DNA of 64,000 nt from JADFJB01 sp964464595 (lineage in GTDB: Bacteria; Zhuqueibacterota; JdFR-76; DREG01), in NCBI GenBank assembly GCA_964464595.1, contig CAYXGW010000013.1, forward strand, positions 10,886 to 74,885, in the 5' to 3' direction. The notes under the pieces were generated by a model that made no database searches, was not told the origin of the DNA, and saw only the letters and a program-made list of their open reading frames with translations. Below, one piece after another: positions 52,155-61,474 of the stretch. Both the position numbers and the translations under genes were made by a program. Position 1 is the stretch's first letter. The number at the start of each line of letters is the position of its first letter.

Positions 52155-52544
52155 TTATTCATAGTCTTGGCTTCTATCTTTAGATTTATTAAAAAACATG
52201 TTTTTACATACATTGCAATGATAAGAAAGCGTGGGTCTATCGTCAATGATTGTAAGACGAATTAGTTTTTTATCTTTATCATAGCATGCCCTACAGTATG
52301 GACCGTCCTTGTTTTTACTCGAATCGGGATCCACTTTATAGTAAACCGGATATTCATACTTAAGGCATTTTTCAATATCTATTTGGCATTCTAGTTCGGA
52401 TATGGTTTTTTTGAGTTGAAGGTTTTCTTCTCGATATTCCAAAACCGCTTCCCTGAGCTCCATAATCTTTTCTTGGGCTTCGATGGTCATTCCTTTTTTG
52501 ATTAACCCCATAATTTCAGAAACTTTTGGTGTTGGAATTGCCAT
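52155..52544 (-). CDS. Zinc-ribbon/coiled-coil protein downstream of toxin-antitoxin pair
   Basis: A 129-residue protein from ATG 52544. An N-terminal segment (AIPTPKVSEIMGLIKKGMTIEAQEKI) leads to a coiled coil (LREAVLEYREENLQLKKTISELECQID), a YYKVDPDSSKNKDGPYCRACYDKDKKL block and a C-terminal CNVC, so CxxC pairs form a zinc ribbon. Proteins of this build occur in defence and accessory islands. It lies ten bases after the putative toxin gene and may be part of the same unit. Confidence 0.72.
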   Translation of the reverse strand: MAIPTPKVSEIMGLIKKGMTIEAQEKIMELREAVLEYREENLQLKKTISELECQIDIEKCLKYEYPVYYKVDPDSSKNKDGPYCRACYDKDKKLIRLTIIDDRPTLSYHCNVCKNMFFNKSKDRSQDYE

Positions 52545-52554
52545 AATTATATTC

Positions 52555-52944
52555 TCATTGGCAAAGTTCTTCAAATATCATTTTTTTGTATCTTCCTTCC
52601 AATGTAATAGATTGCATCATTGCACTACAAATTTCTTTTTTTGCCAAAGAAGTAATTTGACCCTTAAATGTTTTTTTTGAATCACTTAAAAACCGATTCC
52701 TTACGTAGGTCAAACTAAAACATTTATCTGCTTTTGAGCAGTCTACAAATGAATCCCAGGATAAAAATGAGTGATCCGCCTGTTTCAACCTTACCTGGCA
52801 CGCAGATAGAGCTGGACTATTACTTTTAAAAGTATTTATTCTAGAGTTAATAAAAAACCATAAGGGCTCGGGGATAATAGCTACTAACAGTAAATATTTA
52901 TTGTCTGGAGGCTCTATGAAATCACAATAAAGGTAAAATACCAT
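52555..52944 (-). CDS. Putative PanT toxin of a Panacea locus
   Basis: A 129-residue small protein beginning MVFYLYCDFIEPPDNKYLLLVA, with FFINSRINTF, ACQVRLKQADHSFLSWDSFVDC and a Lys-rich tail. The N-terminal strand pattern suggests a PemK-like SH3 fold, but the usual PemK active residues are not clearly present. The gene lies 59 bases downstream of a Panacea-domain gene on the same strand, which is the usual order for Panacea antitoxin and toxin. The toxin role is inferred from context. Confidence 0.65.
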   Translation of the reverse strand: MVFYLYCDFIEPPDNKYLLLVAIIPEPLWFFINSRINTFKSNSPALSACQVRLKQADHSFLSWDSFVDCSKADKCFSLTYVRNRFLSDSKKTFKGQITSLAKKEICSAMMQSITLEGRYKKMIFEELCQ

Positions 52945-53003
52945 TCCAGGTATAAAGATCTGATCGAAACTGGTTGAATTTATAATTAATCGCCCTATTC
53001 AGT

Positions 53004-53522
53004 TTAACAATCTTGCAAATTTTCTAATATTCCATCGCTGTTATCTAGTGTAGCGATTATAGACTCAATAGGCATAAAATCGTTTTCTTTCGCTGATTTA
53101 TATGCTTTCTCTTTATGTCCTTTTCTTTTTAACTGGCCAAAGGTGAGTGAACCGTTGGTTGTTATTGAATTATTTAAGCATTCTAAATCCGACTCACTAA
53201 AATAACTTAGATCAGGAACCCTGAATAGTTGAATTGTATGATTTGAATTAATTGAAAAACTTTCTTTAGCTTTTATAAAATCAATTAAGTTACTAGTGCC
53301 CCTAACATATTTTAAAATATCATATGTACTGCTGGGTACAGGACCAAGTTTCATAGCTACATAACTATCTCCACAAATCAATCTTCCGTATTTTTGAAGA
53401 TGTGCTTTGTCGGCAAAGTAGAGTATTTTTCCAATATAATATAACGTGGGAGTTTGAGTTTTTTCGGCAATGTATAAAATAACCTCTAACGCTTTTTCTG
53501 CATCAAATCTAGATGTGATCAT
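53004..53522 (-). CDS. Panacea-domain (DUF4065) antitoxin
   Basis: A 172-residue protein with the hallmark Panacea core: LYYIGKILYFADKAHLQKYGRLICGDSYVAMKLGPVPSSTYDILKY. Panacea proteins neutralise diverse toxins by direct binding in PanAT type II systems. The C-terminal part (FSESDLECLNNSITTNGSLTFGQLKRKGHKE) also fits. The neighbour downstream is the likely toxin. Confidence 0.9.
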   Translation of the reverse strand: MITSRFDAEKALEVILYIAEKTQTPTLYYIGKILYFADKAHLQKYGRLICGDSYVAMKLGPVPSSTYDILKYVRGTSNLIDFIKAKESFSINSNHTIQLFRVPDLSYFSESDLECLNNSITTNGSLTFGQLKRKGHKEKAYKSAKENDFMPIESIIATLDNSDGILENLQDC

Positions 53523-53743
53523 ATAAAGCCCTATAAGTTAATTTGAATTCCACTTAATAATGTAACCCTCATACATGGGATTGTCAATAGAAACTAGATA
53601 AACGATAAAAGGCCAATTTAGGTAATTATCGGACAAATACATTTGTTTCAGTACACTTTTTAAACGTTAACATAGTTAATTATGTTTCTAATTAACTAAT
53701 CCGGTTCCATTACCTCACTGCAACGTCATAAAACCTCGCCAAG

Positions 53744-54688
53744 TCATGATTCTCCTTTCAGATCCCGCAGGATCCGTTCAAAAGATTCTTTGTAGGAATC
53801 ATGTTCTTTCCAGTTGGAGAAATCGCCAATATGCCTACTGTTCTTTACAAAAGGCGCCCAACCGGCTTTTGTTTCAAACACTGAATCATCGATACGAATG
53901 GGAAATAGTACAAGCCTGTCTTCATTGCGTTCTTTCTCCAGGGCGGTTTCGACTTCCTGTTCCACCCATTGGCTGTCGATTGAATTTTCCGAAAGGATTA
54001 AAAGCAGCTTATCGTGAATTCTTATGGCTTCATCGATTCCGAATCTAATTTTGTCGCCAATCCTTAAATCATCGGGAGCAAACCAGCAGCGAACATTATT
54101 ATCCTGCAAATCTGCATGCAGTCTTTTTGCGAATTCGTCATCCTGGCTGGAATAACTGATAAAACAGGAGTACCGCTGAATGGGTTGGTTTAATAGGGAA
54201 GGGTAATATTCAATAAGACTATCCGGCAAGCCGCAGCCACGCAGGAATATTTCCGGGATGTTGGCGGATCTTGTTAAGGCGTTATGATCAATATAGCTTG
54301 GTCCACGATGAATACATGAAGCCAGGTTCTTTGCATTTGATAAATCGACATTTACTAAAATAGTTTCAAACAACTTTGCTTCACTGAAGTTCACTCCTTT
54401 GAGGGTTGCTACTCCGAGATTTGACCAAAATAGTTCTACTCCTGTAATGTCTGCTTCTGTGAGGTCTGCTCCCATAAGGTTTACTCCTTTGAGGTCTGCT
54501 CCCGTGAGGTTTGCTCGTGTGAGTATTGCTAATCCGAGGTTTGCATGTGAGAGGTCGGCTTTTCTGAGGTCAGGTATTACAGCGGGATTTTCTCTTCGCC
54601 ATTTATTCCAGGCTTCAGCACCTTTCTTAAGAATTTTTAGATGTTCCGGGTTGGCCAATTTTCCCTTTCCCTTTTTTTTAACGGCCAT
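53744..54688 (-). CDS. Pentapeptide-repeat/TIR-domain protein 2
   Basis: A 314-residue protein from ATG 54688, reading MAVKKKGKGKLANPEHLKIL. A shorter pentapeptide solenoid (about 45-140) joins a TIR domain (about 180-310) that is almost identical to that of the 47432 protein, including the Glu in SQWVEQEVETAL and the C-terminal DFSNWKEHDSYKESFERILRDLKGES. The pentapeptide part has diverged and lost many repeats. Probably an NAD-cleaving or scaffold TIR effector; it may have arisen by gene conversion of the TIR part. Confidence 0.88.
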   Translation of the reverse strand: MAVKKKGKGKLANPEHLKILKKGAEAWNKWRRENPAVIPDLRKADLSHANLGLAILTRANLTGADLKGVNLMGADLTEADITGVELFWSNLGVATLKGVNFSEAKLFETILVNVDLSNAKNLASCIHRGPSYIDHNALTRSANIPEIFLRGCGLPDSLIEYYPSLLNQPIQRYSCFISYSSQDDEFAKRLHADLQDNNVRCWFAPDDLRIGDKIRFGIDEAIRIHDKLLLILSENSIDSQWVEQEVETALEKERNEDRLVLFPIRIDDSVFETKAGWAPFVKNSRHIGDFSNWKEHDSYKESFERILRDLKGES

Positions 54689-54705
54689 ACCAGCCGCCTA
54701 CCCAT
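54679..54705. repeat. Palindrome-related copy D
   Basis: TTAACGGCCATACCAGCCGCCTACCC resembles the left arms of copies A and C; here it contains the ATG of the TIR gene. Confidence 0.4.
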
Positions 54706-54910
54706 AGATGTGTAGTGAGTTATTCACTAACAAAGCAATGCCATCTTCATAACCTGTGAAAACGCTACCTGCATGCGATATAAATAAAGACCATTTGATG
54801 CCGGGTTGCCACTATTATCTATCCATCCCATATTACAGAATGAGATCGATCTATCTTATTGTGGGTCCTTCATTGCTATAGGTCCATCCTTATAGACATC
54901 CCGGTTTCCA

Positions 54911-55387
54911 CTATGCACTTCGTCCAATAAATAAAACAAACGCCACAAACACCTCGTTTTCGTCATAGGGGATCGATTCTTTGAAATTTTCCCATCCTTC
55001 CTTGTAGGTCAATGCACCCACAGGGGTTTTATCCTGGAACTCCTGCCATCTGTAGTCCATCCAGGTTGAGTACACAGAAATATCTAATAATCTTTTCTTC
55101 CACACTTGATACTGCTCTAGTTGCAGATCCCAAAAGCGGTTGTAATAGCTATCCATCAGTATCTCGTCCAACTTAGCGTCTTTTTGCTTTTGTTCATAAA
55201 TCTTTCCCTTGATGTCATAAGCCACTTTGTCCCATCGCGTCTGAAAATGGATCTGCAATTCTATAGATTTCATTTCCCGCTCATGGGCAATGCTCCTATT
55301 CTGCATTGTCTGCGAATTGTATATGGTTATGATTCCCACGAACAAAGTAGCAATTATGAATATTATAGTGAGGGTATTTTTATTCAT
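54911..55387 (-). CDS. Single-span membrane protein with coiled periplasmic part
   Basis: A 158-residue protein with one N-terminal helix (LTIIFIIATLFVGIITIY) followed by a helical region (RSIAHEREMKSIELQIHFQTRWDKVAYDIKGKIY). No family recognised. A good ribosome site AGAGGAGG precedes the start. It is separate from the TIR gene by about 220 bases. Confidence 0.72.
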   Translation of the reverse strand: MNKNTLTIIFIIATLFVGIITIYNSQTMQNRSIAHEREMKSIELQIHFQTRWDKVAYDIKGKIYEQKQKDAKLDEILMDSYYNRFWDLQLEQYQVWKKRLLDISVYSTWMDYRWQEFQDKTPVGALTYKEGWENFKESIPYDENEVFVAFVLFIGRSA

Positions 55388-55575
55388 TATAACCTCCTCT
55401 GTTTTGGTTGTTTTTCATGGGGTGTGAACACCCACTAATTTTGAAATATTACCTTAAATACTATATCCGACAGCGAATGTCAAGACATTATTTTTAGTAA
55501 TTTCAGAGACCTACGTCCATGACTATTCTAACCACTGTTAATTTCTAAAATTGTCTTCAAAAATACGACTACTGA

Positions 55576-56808
55576 TCACAGAAGTGGAATCTTTGCCGTC
55601 CGTACTATTTTTCCATCTCCAACATCAGTCCAGGCGATTACAATTTCCCGGGAGTTTCTTTTCATTATGGGAAAGCCGCTTGAGCGGCTCGAGCTTGTTT
55701 TTTCGATAGTTATGGGCTGTTCCAAATTGCCGTATGAATCGACTTTCCGAATTTGTATATCCGCATATTCTCCCCTGTTTTCTACCCAACTGACCAGGGC
55801 GGAATGATCCGGTAAAACAATCACATCAACCCGGCCAACCGGTTTGCCTTCATCGATTTGAATGGCATCTGCGAAGGTTTTGCCGCCATCCTTGGAAAGA
55901 ATTACTTTCACCCTAGGTATATCATCTGCTGCCGTAAACCAGGCAACCGCAACCATATTGTCGTTGGAATCCACGGCAGGACCATTGACCGGGCAGCCGA
56001 CGATTTTCCAATTATCCGGATGAAGATTTTGCGGTTCCGTCCATTTGCCGGATTCGAATCGTACAAAAGAGATATCCCGGATTTCCTCTTCGGAGCGGTC
56101 CCGGTACACGACAATTGAGCCACCGGGTGTCAAAGCCGCCGAAGTCTGGCAGCAATCACAAATGCGAGAGTCAAGTTCATATTCATCATAAAGACTGCCG
56201 TCATCGCCGATTGCGGCAAAGCGGATGGTCATTTCTTTATTCGGAGATCCATGGCCATTATGTCCGCCGCCGCCGGCGAATTTCCGGCCGTCCAGCCAGG
56301 CAGCAAATAAGCGATTTTCTTGCCATGGCAGCATCGAAACGAAGCCGTGCTCCGTTTGCGTGCCATCGCGATGAGGTACCATAGGCGCGCTCCATGTATC
56401 GCCGCCATCTTTTGAGAATGAAATGTTAACATCATAGGCATAAGTTCCCTCGCCGCTTTTGGCCGGCCAGTGGGCGGCTAAAACGCCATCATCCAAAACA
56501 GCGATGGAAGGGAAATCTGCCCAATTGACAAACCAGTTGTCGCCTTCCGCGATCGTTTTAGGCTCAGACCATTGGTCTCCCTCCAGGATACTAAATCGCA
56601 ATGCGTTGCCGTTTTCAATCTTTTCACCCCAACTCATGTAAATCCGGCCATCACTGGCAGTGAACAAATTGGGTGTCTGGCTGCCGGCTAAAGCGGGGGA
56701 TTCGATTGTTTGAATTTGATCGGCTGAAAAGGTGGCGGATTTTTCACAACCGACAAATAATCCGACAATGATTGTTAGTAACAAGTAGATCAATTTAGAA
56801 TTTTTCAT
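55576..56808 (-). CDS. Sialidase-like BNR-repeat lipoprotein
   Basis: A 410-residue lipoprotein (lipobox LFVGCEK). The body is a beta-propeller with Asp-box repeats: SFSKDGGDTWSAP, ILSKDGGKTFADA, and near misses in FTASDGRIYMSWGE. The pattern is that of sialidase/exo-alpha-sialidase-like proteins. Catalytic Arg triad and Tyr-Glu pair of true sialidases cannot be confirmed. CDCCQTS is a cluster of three Cys in the middle, which is uncommon in sialidases and may bind a metal. Confidence 0.85.
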   Translation of the reverse strand: MKNSKLIYLLLTIIVGLFVGCEKSATFSADQIQTIESPALAGSQTPNLFTASDGRIYMSWGEKIENGNALRFSILEGDQWSEPKTIAEGDNWFVNWADFPSIAVLDDGVLAAHWPAKSGEGTYAYDVNISFSKDGGDTWSAPMVPHRDGTQTEHGFVSMLPWQENRLFAAWLDGRKFAGGGGHNGHGSPNKEMTIRFAAIGDDGSLYDEYELDSRICDCCQTSAALTPGGSIVVYRDRSEEEIRDISFVRFESGKWTEPQNLHPDNWKIVGCPVNGPAVDSNDNMVAVAWFTAADDIPRVKVILSKDGGKTFADAIQIDEGKPVGRVDVIVLPDHSALVSWVENRGEYADIQIRKVDSYGNLEQPITIEKTSSSRSSGFPIMKRNSREIVIAWTDVGDGKIVRTAKIPLL

Positions 56809-57121
56809 TTGGTTCTCCTAAGTTTAGTTGAATTTCAAAAATAGTTTAATGTGGGTTTATAGTCAAGTATAAAGTGCAATATGGCCGGGAAAATCTCGTT
56901 GAAACCATTCATAAAGACTTTAAAAAATCGACAGGCCATTTTTTGACAGAATTTGAAATCACAAATATCAAATCACAAATAACAAGTAAATTCCAAAATT
57001 TCAATTCTCAAACAAAATCACTGAAAACCGTGGTTTTATTGGACATTAGTATTTGAGTTTTATTTGTAATTTTTAGTTTGTTTTTTGGGATTTGCGGCTA
57101 GTTATTGCATTTCCTATCTTT
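56809..57121. other. Spacer between convergently ordered minus-strand genes
   Basis: AT-rich, with low-complexity text such as AAATCACAAATATCAAATCACAAATAAC. Nothing gene-like was found. Confidence 0.45.
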
Positions 57122-57898
57122 TTAAAGCACACCGCTGCCAACCGGATTATCTTTAGTAATCTGATCAAGAAACTCTTGGAACTGCAAACCCCACTTTTGT
57201 TGCAGAAAAGGGATACGGGCTCTTATTTTTTCAACATCACCATATTGAGGATGTTCATTAAAAGCGAACACCATGATATTTGGAGCACCCGGAACCGTGA
57301 GGCAAACCGTTCGCTGTTCAAATACCTGGCGGATATTCCATAAACATTCCGTAAACGTATTTTCATCATTGATTAATAGATTAAAGACCAGCACCCCTGC
57401 AGGAGCCAGATGCCTCTTGAAATGCATAAGATAATTTGTATCAGATATCCAGGCTGGCGCTCGATTTTCCTCGGATATATCAACCAAGATCATTTCATAT
57501 TCGCAGTCTGTAGTCTTTAAATAATCCCTGGCATCTGAATGAATGACATTCCAGCCACTACCCTCAGGGAAATCAAAAAATTTACGGGCAATATCTATAA
57601 CGGCCGCTGACCGTTCGATTATGTCTCCTTTAATATTGATATCCCGATGATGAAAATATCGGGCAATAGAACCGCCGCCCATTCCTATTAATAAAACACG
57701 CAGTGGCGTTTCAACAAACATTAACGAAGCAAGCATTGCCCGGCTAAATGGCGCCGGCAGCTGACCGGGTTTATCCAGGTCAATAATAGACTGCACCTCC
57801 TTACCAAAAGTCATCCAGCGCTGTCTTCCTATTTCCCACACTTCTATATTTTCATTTTTGGAGGAGTGCGTATGAATTTTTGTTGCTTTAGCAAACAT
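57122..57898 (-). CDS. Spermidine-synthase-like methyltransferase-fold protein
   Basis: A 258-residue Rossmann-fold protein. The SAM-type glycine loop reads VLLIGMGGGSIARYF, followed by IIERSAAVIDIARKFFDFP and the acidic VIHSDARDYL and ILVDISEENRAP. This is the spermidine-synthase/SpeE-like family; ordinary SpeE has GGGDGG and DxxD motifs for putrescine and these are only partly kept, so the aminopropyltransferase role is uncertain. It stands between the sialidase and the efflux operon and is transcribed opposite to the latter. Confidence 0.8.
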   Translation of the reverse strand: MFAKATKIHTHSSKNENIEVWEIGRQRWMTFGKEVQSIIDLDKPGQLPAPFSRAMLASLMFVETPLRVLLIGMGGGSIARYFHHRDINIKGDIIERSAAVIDIARKFFDFPEGSGWNVIHSDARDYLKTTDCEYEMILVDISEENRAPAWISDTNYLMHFKRHLAPAGVLVFNLLINDENTFTECLWNIRQVFEQRTVCLTVPGAPNIMVFAFNEHPQYGDVEKIRARIPFLQQKWGLQFQEFLDQITKDNPVGSGVL

Positions 57899-58098
57899 GC
57901 TGTTTTTTCATATGGTTGTAAATAGATTCTTGCCGTTAGATTAAAAGTTATGAAAATTATTCCCATGTAGCAGTGATTTCTTTTCTTCTTTCATTGTGGA
58001 TAACTTAAATTATAAACCGACTAAAAATTGAGTAAACGTCTATCCAGACTCTTGCATTAATGTTTGATTTTCCACCAGGAATTGCTTATTTTTCCTGC

Positions 58099-58557
58099 AT
58101 GAATTTAACCACTCATAAAACCAAGTTTGGTTTATACGGAATATTGGTGTTAATCATTTATTCAATTTCTCTTTTCTTAACGCCATGGTTTCATCTGCAT
58201 CCCGGAGAGCATCACTCCGATTCAACACGTGATATTTATCATTCCCACTCTGACCCATTTGTATCACACCCATCTGACCACGACGAGGACAATCACCAAG
58301 AGGAGGTACCCATCAGTCATTTCCCAGTAGCGAAACCATTGCTTGATGATTTGGTTGGCATTGCCCGGGTTAATCCGGGCAGTATTATTAATCCGTCCAA
58401 ATTTCCTCCTGTAGCAGATGTACTGATTCCTCCGACATCCTTTGAAATTTGTCAAAATCAACCGGCTGGGCAAAGTATTTTATACCTGGTCCCACCTCAA
58501 TGTCAACGGGATTACTCCGTCCACTCCGCAACAAACCTATCTCCTCCACAAGCTTAG
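58099..58557 (+). CDS. His-rich exported protein at head of metal efflux operon
   Basis: A 152-residue protein from ATG 58099 (ATG 58060 would add 13 residues). One membrane segment (LYGILVLIIYSISLFLTPW) precedes a His/Asp/Glu-rich stretch: FHLHPGEHHSDSTRDIYHSHSDPFVSHPSDHDEDNH. This can bind Zn, Cu or Ni. The end overlaps nothing, but the efflux genes follow on the same strand. Likely a periplasmic metal buffer for the Cus/Czc system. Confidence 0.8.
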   Translation: MNLTTHKTKFGLYGILVLIIYSISLFLTPWFHLHPGEHHSDSTRDIYHSHSDPFVSHPSDHDEDNHQEEVPISHFPVAKPLLDDLVGIARVNPGSIINPSKFPPVADVLIPPTSFEICQNQPAGQSILYLVPPQCQRDYSVHSATNLSPPQA

Positions 58558-58645
58558 ATATTCTTTAAAAAACTTACATTATAATTTTTTGCCGCAACAG
58601 TTCGATCATTGGCGATGGTATAATCTTTATTGTGGAGGATTTCTC

Positions 58646-59899
58646 TTGAGACGAATTCAAACAGGTGTCTGTCTTTTTTTCTTCAGTGTCTTTGCTGTTT
58701 CCGGGATTGCACAAGAAAGTGAGACAAAAACCCGGACTTTAACTTTACCGCAAGCCATCGAGCGTGCGCTTGCCAATTACCCGGCGTTGCAAATTCAGGA
58801 ATATTCTATCGATCAGGCGCAGGGACTAAAAACCACAGCGGGTCTATTTCCCAATCCTGTTCTAACATATTACAGAGACGATCTCAGTCTCGACAGGCGG
58901 AAAGGGGGAGAGACGACCATTTTTGCGGGTCTGCCTCTAAATTTCCTCTTGTCACGCTGGTCAAAGATTTCAGCCGCTTCCGCGCAAGTTGATGCCGAGC
59001 AGCTCATCCTCGCCGACACACAGCGTTTGGTCAAATTTGAGGTTCAAAAGACGTTTGCAGAAACTCACTTTGCAGCCAAAAATTATCTGGCCTGGCAAAA
59101 GGCGGCAAAGGTTTTCCGCCAGGCAACTGAAGCCAGCCGCGTGCGTTTTATGGATGGAGATATGGCCGGTTATCAACAACAACGTATCGCCGTCGAATAT
59201 CTTCGCTATCAGAAGTCCGAGACTGAAGCTAAGGTTTGGTTAAACATCAACCAAAGGCAGCTGGCTTTTTTACTCAACGCGGATCAAAACGAATCGCGGA
59301 TCATAACGTCTGCAGTTTTCCCGTCACGCCTGCCGGTCATATCTCAAGAACATCTGTTGGCGCAGAGCATGGAAAACCGCCCCGACCTACAGGTTGCCAG
59401 AGCAATCCTTCTAGGCAAGCAGGCAGCGTTGATCGCGACCAAATGGCAACGCTTGCCTGATATTGTTGCATCTGTGGGATACAAAAAACAGGAGGACGAT
59501 TTCAAAGGCGCTGTTGTACAGATAAATTTTGGGTTGCCATTATTCGATCGTAATCAAGGAAATGTACGCAGTGCAAATTCTGCGCTTAACCAGCAAATAC
59601 TGGCAACGGAATTAGTGGAGAAACGCATAGCTCTGGAGGTATGGCAGGCTTATGAAACAGTTCAACTCTACCGGCAACAGGTCGAACAGTTTCTGGACGA
59701 AAGCGTCCGGCTGACGAAACATTTGCTGGAGATAGCTCAATTTTCGTACGCTGAAGGAGAGATGTCGCTTCTGGAACTGTTGGATGGTGTGCGTGCTTAC
59801 AGTGAATCTTTCCAAGCTAGAAATGATTTATTGCTGAAGTATCAACTTAGCATCTTTGAACTGGAAAAAGCGACTGGAATTCCAATAACCAGTTTTTGA
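58646..59899 (+). CDS. CusC/TolC-type outer-membrane efflux protein
   Basis: A 417-residue protein. I chose TTG 58646 since GGAGG lies ten bases before it and a signal peptide follows (SVFAVSGIAQES). Two TolC repeats are seen: LTLPQAIERALANYPALQIQEYSIDQAQ, and LLAQSMENRPDLQVARAILLGKQ with IVASVGYKKQED. This is the outer-membrane channel of an RND system. The next genes encode the adaptor and the pump. Confidence 0.9.
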   Translation: MRRIQTGVCLFFFSVFAVSGIAQESETKTRTLTLPQAIERALANYPALQIQEYSIDQAQGLKTTAGLFPNPVLTYYRDDLSLDRRKGGETTIFAGLPLNFLLSRWSKISAASAQVDAEQLILADTQRLVKFEVQKTFAETHFAAKNYLAWQKAAKVFRQATEASRVRFMDGDMAGYQQQRIAVEYLRYQKSETEAKVWLNINQRQLAFLLNADQNESRIITSAVFPSRLPVISQEHLLAQSMENRPDLQVARAILLGKQAALIATKWQRLPDIVASVGYKKQEDDFKGAVVQINFGLPLFDRNQGNVRSANSALNQQILATELVEKRIALEVWQAYETVQLYRQQVEQFLDESVRLTKHLLEIAQFSYAEGEMSLLELLDGVRAYSESFQARNDLLLKYQLSIFELEKATGIPITSF

Positions 59900-59932
59900 T
59901 CCAAAAAATATAATGATAAGCGAGGTAGAATT

Positions 59933-61462
59933 ATGTTCCGTCATGTAGGATTAAGTTTATGTATTTTTAGTTATGCCGTTCTTGCCGGTTGTGCAAGCCA
60001 AAACGGACCGGAAACCGACCATGAACATGAAGCCATATCCGTCACTTTGTGGACAGAAAAAACCGAACTGTTTATGGAATACCCTACTCTTGTCGTGGGA
60101 CAGGAAGCAGCTTTTGCCGTTCATCTCTCAGAAATGAAAAATTTCAAGCCGGTCATTCAAGGCAGACTTACCTGTGTTTTCAAAAAAGAGGGGGATGAAC
60201 CAGTCATCGTGATTGCTGATGCACCCAGTTACCCGGGAATTTTTCGTCCGCTGGTGACATTTAAACAAGCCGGCGAATACGATATGCAACTCGAACTTCA
60301 GGGCGAGCAAGTTTCTGATACCATCCGAGTGCCTGGCGTGCGTGTTTATGCGGATGATGCGGCAGTACCACATACAACCGGGGCAGACCCCGGCGAGCAA
60401 TTTATATCTTATCTTAAGGAGCAACAGTGGAAGGTGGATTTCCGCACCGAACCGGCCAGGAAACGCAAGCTGTCGGCATCTGTGCAAGCAGTGGGCGAAA
60501 TCCTGCCACAGATACAAATGCACGCCGAAGTGCCCGCGCCGGTCAACGGTGTAATCCTCGTCGACCAAAATGTAAAACTGCCATCCGTAGGTCAATGGGT
60601 TAGCAGGAACGACATTCTGGCAGTTATTTCTTCGCCCGCGAATACCGAAAGCGGTTTCAACAGCATCCGCAGTGAGTATTTTATTGCAAGTGCGGAATAT
60701 GAACGGGCACAGCGGCTCTTCGGAAAACAGGCCATTTCGCAAAAACGGCTCGAAGAAGCCAAGTTAAGGTTCGAAACCAGGAAAGCCGGTTATGACGTGG
60801 TATCAAGGCAAGTTGACTTTAGCGCCTCGGAAAAAAATGATGGCGCGGCGGCAATGCATTTTAATCTAAAGCCGCCTATCGATGGCATCATACAGGAAAT
60901 TCATTTCCACCTGGGTCAGAACGTGAAGACAGGTGAGAAACTTTTCACCATTACAAACCCGAAAAGCGTGATACTCAAAGTCCATGTTCCTGTGGCACGC
61001 ATTGCACAAACAAAGAATGCCAATGACGCATCTTTTAGAATTGAAGGCTATGCTCAGGAATTCAAGGTTCGCGAGCTTAATGGTCGATTGGTTTCTATCG
61101 GCAGTATCGTCGATGAAAAATCTCGTACGGTTCCCGTGACTTTTAAGCTGGACAATCCCAACAACATCTTAAAGATTGGCATGTTTGCCGAGGTATCGGT
61201 TAAAACCGGTGAGATCGTCGAAGCGCTTGCCATACCTAACAGTGCGATTTTCGACGACAATGGCACGCCGGTCGTTTATGTTCATGTCGAGGGTGAATCT
61301 TTTGCCAAAAGAACATTGGCAACGGGCATCACCGATGATGGTTACACTCAAATTCTCAGTGGCATAACCGAAGGTGAGCGTGTAACCACCATTGGCGGCT
61401 ACCAGGTTCGTCTGGCTTCGCTTTCGACTTCCGTGCCGACGGGTCACGGGCATGAACATTAA
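59933..61462 (+). CDS. CusB/CzcB-type periplasmic adaptor
   Basis: A 509-residue lipoprotein (lipobox AVLAGCASQ). An N-terminal metal-handling domain (about 30-140, EHEAISVTLWTEKTELFMEYPTL) precedes the membrane-fusion core: a barrel-sandwich hybrid (APVNGVILVDQNVKLPSVGQWVSRND), helical hairpin (AEYERAQRLFGKQAISQKRLEEAKL), and beta-barrel (FRIEGYAQEFKVRELNG, SRTVPVTFKLDNPN). The C-terminus ends in HGHEH. His- and Glu-rich ends agree with heavy-metal efflux. Confidence 0.92.
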   Translation: MFRHVGLSLCIFSYAVLAGCASQNGPETDHEHEAISVTLWTEKTELFMEYPTLVVGQEAAFAVHLSEMKNFKPVIQGRLTCVFKKEGDEPVIVIADAPSYPGIFRPLVTFKQAGEYDMQLELQGEQVSDTIRVPGVRVYADDAAVPHTTGADPGEQFISYLKEQQWKVDFRTEPARKRKLSASVQAVGEILPQIQMHAEVPAPVNGVILVDQNVKLPSVGQWVSRNDILAVISSPANTESGFNSIRSEYFIASAEYERAQRLFGKQAISQKRLEEAKLRFETRKAGYDVVSRQVDFSASEKNDGAAAMHFNLKPPIDGIIQEIHFHLGQNVKTGEKLFTITNPKSVILKVHVPVARIAQTKNANDASFRIEGYAQEFKVRELNGRLVSIGSIVDEKSRTVPVTFKLDNPNNILKIGMFAEVSVKTGEIVEALAIPNSAIFDDNGTPVVYVHVEGESFAKRTLATGITDDGYTQILSGITEGERVTTIGGYQVRLASLSTSVPTGHGHEH

Positions 61463-61474
61463 AGGAGACAAAGC

